From Microthrixaceae bacterium (GTDB lineage: Bacteria > Actinomycetota > Acidimicrobiia > Acidimicrobiales > Acidimicrobilacustridaceae), in the NCBI GenBank assembly GCA_023264915.1, contig JAHFUU010000025.1:1-12483 (forward strand): a DNA stretch of 12,483 bases, in the 5' to 3' direction. The notes below the pieces were generated by a model. The model saw nothing but the letters and a program-made list of their open reading frames with translations. It was not told the origin of the DNA and ran no database searches. Every line of letters begins with the position of its first letter. Within the stretch, counting starts at the first letter, position 1. Positions 8,672 through 12,483 of this stretch are shown in pieces. The translations under genes were made by a program, and so were the position numbers.

Positions 8672-9245
8672 CCCGATCGAGTACCTCGGGGCACTCGAGG
8701 ATGCGACCGTGACCAACCCGACCGAGCCACGCCTGTGGTACGAGGCGGCGCGCCAGTCCCAGGTCGACAGCGACCAGATCTCGAACCGGGATGGGCGTTT
8801 GACCTTGCTGCACGGCGCCATGGGGTTCGCGGACAGATCCCTGGACCTGGAACCCGGTGAGGTCGAGACCCTGCTCGTCAAAGCCAAGGTGTTGGAACGC
8901 CTGGCTTTGCTGGGCGAACCCGGCCGCTTCGATCAGGCCAACGAGCTCTACCGTCGCATCGAGGCCGGCGACCCCTATGACCCCCAGGTACGCATCGATC
9001 ACGCTCGCCTTCTCGCCACGTGGGGCAGGGACTCCTCGAGGCCCGACCTCTACGATGCGGCGCGCGCTCAGCTCGGAGTGTTCGAGACGCTCCCGCACAC
9101 CTGGTCAGGGGGCTGGTTCCAGGCGGCCAAGCTGTATCTGGATCTTGGCGATCGTGCCCGCGCGCTTGATGCCGCGAAGCGAGCGGCGGAGCTCGATCCC
9201 GTCGATTGGCGAATCCAGGGGCTGGTTCGCGAGCTCAGCGGGTGA
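8138..9245 (+). CDS. O-antigen ligase-like protein, C-terminal membrane part plus TPR tail (continuation after frameshift)
   Basis: This frame picks up the same protein at SAARDHPLVGTGPDTFAQE (from about 8136), the hallmark segment that follows the periplasmic loop of Wzy_C proteins. The family sequence continues with DAPHNIALAYAVGAGLPALVAWLVLVVTTWVV, more membrane helices (LVAAFGGAFAAYLAQGML, LAFLGWVMGAAMTAAS, LVSAVTVCAAAVALLPFVA), then a soluble tail of about 200 residues. That tail has TPR-like helix pairs ending in WFQAAKLYLDLGDRARALDAAKRAAELDP. The frame has no start codon or ribosome-binding site of its own where the homology begins (the first GTG, at 8157, already lies inside the motif), so it is not an independent gene. 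The stop is TGA at 9243-9245, one base before the convergent rpmB stop. Joined with the upstream part it would give a ligase with a C-terminal TPR domain. Confidence 0.75.
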
Positions 9246-9246
9246 G

Positions 9247-9441
9247 TCAGTGGACGGCCTTCGTCACCTTGCCGGACTTGATGCAACCGGTGCAGACGTT
9301 GACCCTCTTCGTGGTGCCGTCGATGACAGCGCGAACCCGCTGGATGTTCGGGTTCCAGCGCCGCTTGTTGCGACGATGCGAGTGGCTGACCGTCATGCCG
9401 AACGACGGCTTCTTGCCACAGATCTCGCACACCGATGCCAT
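9247..9441 (-). CDS. rpmB: 50S ribosomal protein L28
   Basis: 64 aa, full length. MASVCEICGKKPSFGM is the standard L28 start, followed by the basic core SHSHRRNKRRWNPNIQRVR and the end VNVCTGCIKSGKV. It has two CxxC pairs (Cys5/Cys8 and Cys50/Cys53), so this is the zinc-binding C+ form. The ATG at 9441-9439 has AGAGG seven bases upstream; a longer frame up to 9498 is not supported by L28 proteins. L28 is part of the large ribosomal subunit. It is transcribed alone, divergently from the DAK2-domain gene, the usual arrangement beside recG in actinobacteria. Confidence 0.97.
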   Translation of the reverse strand: MASVCEICGKKPSFGMTVSHSHRRNKRRWNPNIQRVRAVIDGTTKRVNVCTGCIKSGKVTKAVH

Positions 9442-9485
9442 TGGAGGACCTCTCGTCTTGGCCTCGTCGAGGCCGGGAGCACGCC

Positions 9486-9515
9486 ACAGTAGCCCCATGC
9501 CGAAGCGGTGCCCAA
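9486..9515 (-). promoter_or_regulatory. Probable sigma-70-type promoter of rpmB
   Basis: On the minus strand, TTGGGC (9515-9510) and TACTGT (9491-9486) are separated by 18 bp. TTG and TAnnnT match the most conserved positions. The start would fall near 9479, leaving a leader of about 38 bases that includes the ribosome-binding site. Confidence 0.45.
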
Positions 9516-9548
9516 GCCACCCTCATGATCTACCGCCAGCGAGGGAAT

Positions 9549-9554
9549 TATCAT
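9549..9554 (+). promoter_or_regulatory. -10 box of the DAK2-domain gene, suggesting a leaderless mRNA
   Basis: TATCAT matches TATAAT at five of six positions and ends eight bases before the ATG at 9563, so transcription should begin at or within a base or two of the start codon. There is no Shine-Dalgarno at normal spacing; the only purine tract, GAGGGA (9541-9546), is 16 bases from the ATG and would be upstream of the transcript start. The -35 region (TGATCT near 9526) is poor. Confidence 0.45.
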
Positions 9555-9562
9555 CTCCTCGG

Positions 9563-11215
9563 ATGAATCGAGACAGGACTGTGGACTCAGCGGCGATCGC
9601 GCGGACGATCGAGGTGTATGTGGAAGCGCTCCGCACCCACCGCGAGGTCATCAACCGGTTGAACGTGTACCCGGTGCCCGACGGCGACACCGGCACGAAC
9701 ATGCTCCTGACCGTCGAGTCGGTCCTCGGAGAGCTGGCTGAACAACGCGGAGCCGACATGGCAAGCGCCTGCAAGGCCATCAGCCACGGGTCGCTGATGG
9801 GTGCACGCGGCAACTCCGGCGTGATCCTGTCCCAGATATTGCGGGGGCTTTGCGACGTGTTGCGCGAGGTGGACGAGGTCGATGCGGCCACCTATGCGAG
9901 GGCCTTGCGAACCGCGTCGGACGCGGCACGCGAGGCTGTCATGAAGCCGGTGGAGGGCACGATCTTGACTGTCATCGCAGAGGCGGCGACTGCGGCCGAA
10001 GCCAGCCGGAGCGATGGGCTCCTCGCAGCTGTGGAGTCCTCGCGCCGCCAGGCGGGTGTGACCTTGGATCGCACGCCGGACCTGTTGCCTGTCCTCAAGG
10101 AAGCTGGTGTCGTGGACGCCGGGGGAGCGGGGTTGGTGCTGCTGTTCGATGCGCTGCTGGCTGTCATCGACTCGCGCCCGCTGCCCGAACCCCCGATGCT
10201 GACCGAGGTTCCCTCGACAGGCCAGGCCTCGCGGCCACGTGGCGGCGACAGCCGTGAAGCCCTCGCGTCAGATCTCAGGTACGAGGTGATGTTCTTCCTC
10301 GAAGCCCCCGACGAGACCATCGGCGCGTTCAAAGGCGTGTGGTCGGGCATCGGCGATTCGATCGTGGTCGTGGGCGGCGACAGCTTGTGGAACTGCCACA
10401 TCCACACAGACGACATCGGTGCTGCCATCGAAGCAGCGCTGGACAGCGGGCGACCGCGCCAGATCCGCGTGACGGACCTGTTCGGGCAGGTCGAGGAGGA
10501 GCGCTGGGTCCGCGAGGCGGACATGGAACCGGAAGTCCCCGCCCGCTCTGACGTGCCGGTCATGACCGCCATAGTGGCAGTCGCCACCGGTGAGGGCGTG
10601 AGCCGGATCTTCTACTCGCTCGGGGTCCAGCGCGTGGTCAAGGGAGGCCAGACGATGAACCCCTCCACCGCCCAGCTCCTGGCGGCGGTCGAGGCGGCGC
10701 CCTCCGAGGAGGTGATCATCCTCCCCAACAACACCAACATCATCCCTGTCGCCGAGCAGGTCGACTCCCAGACAGCCAAGATCGTCCGTGTCGTCCCGAC
10801 CCGTGGGGTCGCTGAGGGGTTCGCGTCGTTGCTCTCCTATGATCCCGAGGCCTCTGGAAACGACAACGCCAAGGCGATGACCGAGGCTGCCGAGGAGGTC
10901 GTTGCAGGCGAGGTGACCCGGGCCATCCGTGACTCGACGTGTGAGCTGGGCCCGATCTCAGCCGGTGACTGGATCGGGCTTTGTGGCGACGGGATCTCTG
11001 CGGTCGCACCAGCACTCGAAGATGCGTGCGTCGGGCTTCTCGATGCGTTGATCGAGGGCGACCACGAGCTCGTCACGATCATAGAAGGCGACGGAGCCAC
11101 GGCGGTGGCCACGCGGCACCTACAGGTGTGGCTGGAGGAGCACCATCCCGGTGTCGGCACCGAGGTCCACCGCGGGGGTCAGCCGCTGTACCCCTACCTG
11201 TTCGGCATCGAGTGA
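9563..11215 (+). CDS. DAK2-domain protein, FakA/YloV-like (fatty acid kinase ATP-binding subunit family)
   Basis: 550 aa, the usual FakA/YloV length. The N-terminal DAK2 (DhaL-like) domain has NVYPVPDGDTGTNM (34-47), whose aspartates (Asp40, Asp42) bind Mg-ATP, and GSLMGARGNSGVILSQILRG (76-95). A middle domain follows with RYEVMFFLE and the conserved NCHIHTDDIGAAIEAAL. The C-terminal domain carries VVKGGQTMNPST, ILPNNTNI and VPTRGVAEGFASLLSYD, and the protein ends PLYPYLFGIE. In firmicutes FakA uses ATP to phosphorylate fatty acids held by FakB (DegV family) for phospholipid synthesis; no FakB gene is visible here, so that role is inferred. An extended frame starting at 9206 overlaps rpmB and is not used. 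It is followed after 48 bp by recG on the same strand, a conserved pairing in many Gram-positive bacteria. Confidence 0.92.
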   Translation: MNRDRTVDSAAIARTIEVYVEALRTHREVINRLNVYPVPDGDTGTNMLLTVESVLGELAEQRGADMASACKAISHGSLMGARGNSGVILSQILRGLCDVLREVDEVDAATYARALRTASDAAREAVMKPVEGTILTVIAEAATAAEASRSDGLLAAVESSRRQAGVTLDRTPDLLPVLKEAGVVDAGGAGLVLLFDALLAVIDSRPLPEPPMLTEVPSTGQASRPRGGDSREALASDLRYEVMFFLEAPDETIGAFKGVWSGIGDSIVVVGGDSLWNCHIHTDDIGAAIEAALDSGRPRQIRVTDLFGQVEEERWVREADMEPEVPARSDVPVMTAIVAVATGEGVSRIFYSLGVQRVVKGGQTMNPSTAQLLAAVEAAPSEEVIILPNNTNIIPVAEQVDSQTAKIVRVVPTRGVAEGFASLLSYDPEASGNDNAKAMTEAAEEVVAGEVTRAIRDSTCELGPISAGDWIGLCGDGISAVAPALEDACVGLLDALIEGDHELVTIIEGDGATAVATRHLQVWLEEHHPGVGTEVHRGGQPLYPYLFGIE

Positions 11216-11224
11216 CACGCCTGA

Positions 11225-11251
11225 GGGCAGCTGCCCGTCACATCTGATGTG
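11225..11251. repeat. Two adjacent inverted repeats in the gap before recG
   Basis: The 48-bp gap between the DAK2-domain gene and recG holds a perfect 12-bp palindrome, GGGCAGCTGCCC (11225-11236), and two bases later CACAT-CTG-ATGTG (11239-11251). As RNA the second is a 5-bp hairpin with a 3-base loop. There is no T-tract, so this is not a standard terminator. It might be an operator or an mRNA processing or attenuation site, or chance. Confidence 0.4.
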
Positions 11252-11263
11252 TACGGTCTGAAG

Positions 11264-12483
11264 ATGCCGAGGCATCTCGCGCAGCTCCACCAGATCCCTG
11301 TGTCTGAGCTGGATGGCGTCAGCACCAGGCTGGCTGGCGTTCTGGGATCCGTCGGGATCGACACGGTGCTGGATCTGCTGACCTTCTACCCCCGCCGGTA
11401 CCTGGATCGCACCAAGGAAGCCGCCATCGCGGACCTCCAGGTCGGCGAGCAGGCCATGGTCATGGTCACGGTCGATCGTGCTCACAGTGTGCAAGCACGC
11501 AGCCGCCGCCGCTTCGTCTCGGTCGATGTCAGCGACGGCCAGACGTCGATGTCGCTCACGTTCTTCAACCAGCCGTGGCGCGAACGTCAGCTCAAGCCGG
11601 GTATGCGGGCCGTCGTCTTCGGCAAGCTCGAGGTGTTCAAGGGACGTCGAGGCATGACCAACCCGGTGGTCGATCTGGTCGGCGACAAGACAGGGCGAAT
11701 CATCCCCGTGTACCCGCAGTCAGAGAAGGCGAGGCTCAACTCGGCCGATCTGGTCAGGCTGATGCCAGAGCTGCTCGAGCGGGCCGGCACTTTCGCTGAC
11801 CCGGTACCGGGGTCTGTCCTTGACAGGTTCGGGCTCATCGACCGGACCTCAGCGTTCCGGGGGATCCACCTTCCCGAGACGATGGCGGACGCCGGCAGGG
11901 CTCGCCAGAGGCTCGTGTTCGACGAGTTGCTCCGTATCCAGTTAGAGCTGGTGCGCCACAAGCGCGAGATCGAGCGAACCACCGTTGGCATCTCCCATGC
12001 CGCGATGGGGCTGGACTGCACCTCTGGAGGGCCCGGCGAGCCGTCGCCCGGATCCCTGATGGCGGCATTCCTGGAGAGGTTGCCGTTCCCGCTGACCGGT
12101 GCCCAGCGCCGAACGATACATGAGATTGCCGTCGATCTCGCAGGCCCGCACCCGATGCACCGGCTGCTGCAAGGCGATGTGGGTGCAGGAAAGACTGTCG
12201 TCGCAGTCGCTGCGTTGCTGATTGGGATCCAGAGCGGGCATCAAGGTGCCTTGATGGCGCCCACGGAGGTGCTTGCCGAGCAGCACGCGATCGGTGTCCG
12301 CGCCCTGCTACGGGGATTCAGCCTGGAAGGCACCGGATCTGCCGGCACTCTCTTCGAGGCCGAAGGCGTGGCCCGCGACCTGCGCGTAGATCTGCTCACC
12401 AACCGCACCACCGCTGCTGAGCGCCGCCGCATCCACGCCGGCCTGGCTGATGGCAGCATCGACATCGTGATCGGCACCCATGC
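11264..12483 (+). CDS. recG: ATP-dependent DNA helicase RecG, partial (3' end beyond right edge)
   Basis: 406 complete codons are visible with no stop. RecG rewinds and reverses stalled replication forks and branch-migrates Holliday junctions. The N-terminal wedge region includes LTFYPRRYLDRT (39-50) and an OB fold (about 60-140: VGEQAMVMVTV, SLTFFNQPWRERQLKPG, GKLEVFKGRRGMTNP). Next come GRIIPVYPQSE (144-154), the linker with LVFDELLRIQLELVRHKR (217-234) and the helicase start: LPFPLTGAQRR (Q-motif-like, 273-283), Walker A LQGDVGAGKTVVA (302-314), motif Ia APTEVLAEQH (332-341) and IVIGTH at the edge. The DExH box and helicase domain 2 lie outside. The ATG at 11264 has no good Shine-Dalgarno; TACGGT, six bases upstream (11252-11257), could be a leaderless -10, or the gene may be co-transcribed with the DAK2-domain gene. 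An in-frame GTG at 11249 is a possible alternative start. Confidence 0.96.
   Translation, partial: MPRHLAQLHQIPVSELDGVSTRLAGVLGSVGIDTVLDLLTFYPRRYLDRTKEAAIADLQVGEQAMVMVTVDRAHSVQARSRRRFVSVDVSDGQTSMSLTFFNQPWRERQLKPGMRAVVFGKLEVFKGRRGMTNPVVDLVGDKTGRIIPVYPQSEKARLNSADLVRLMPELLERAGTFADPVPGSVLDRFGLIDRTSAFRGIHLPETMADAGRARQRLVFDELLRIQLELVRHKREIERTTVGISHAAMGLDCTSGGPGEPSPGSLMAAFLERLPFPLTGAQRRTIHEIAVDLAGPHPMHRLLQGDVGAGKTVVAVAALLIGIQSGHQGALMAPTEVLAEQHAIGVRALLRGFSLEGTGSAGTLFEAEGVARDLRVDLLTNRTTAAERRRIHAGLADGSIDIVIGTH

Noticed and set aside
9206..9562. Long in-frame extension upstream of the DAK2-domain gene
   Set aside because: It runs antisense through rpmB and lacks family similarity; homology starts just after the ATG at 9563.

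Overview
The window is an ordinary, dense stretch of chromosome from a high-GC bacterium. An actinobacterium is the best fit: most codons end in G or C, GTG starts are frequent, the rpmB / DAK2-domain gene / recG order is conserved in that phylum, PEP carboxykinase is the GTP-dependent type, and several genes have a -10-like box just upstream of the start codon and no Shine-Dalgarno, as in leaderless actinobacterial mRNAs. I cannot place it more finely.

Left third (1-3.4 kb, minus strand): a thiamine thiazole operon behind a TPP riboswitch. Transcription order is riboswitch, thiE, thiO, thiS, thiG, and a second ThiE-superfamily gene (tenI-like) that runs off the left edge. ThiO makes the glycine-derived imine, ThiS carries the sulfur, ThiG builds the thiazole, the TenI-like protein probably aromatises it, and ThiE joins it to the pyrimidine. 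thiC, thiD and thiF are not in view. The genes are tightly coupled: ATGA and GTGA overlaps, and a thiG ribosome-binding site made of the thiS Gly-Gly codons.

Middle (3.5-7.1 kb): an exported alpha/beta hydrolase runs divergently from the thiamine operon and converges on pckG (minus strand). The short gap between them holds a GC-rich hairpin and a 10-bp tandem duplication. Upstream of pckG, on the same strand, is a small OB-fold/cold-shock-like protein.

Right part (7.1-12.5 kb): an O-antigen-ligase-type membrane protein with a TPR tail, split by a frameshift near 8140; rpmB on the minus strand; a FakA-like DAK2-domain protein; and the first 406 codons of recG, cut by the right edge.

I saw no tRNA, rRNA, CRISPR array, insertion sequence or phage gene, and no convincing new multi-gene system. 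The points most worth checking are the frameshifted ligase, the TenI-like gene at the left edge, the dual use of the thiS C-terminal codons, and the run of apparently leaderless genes.
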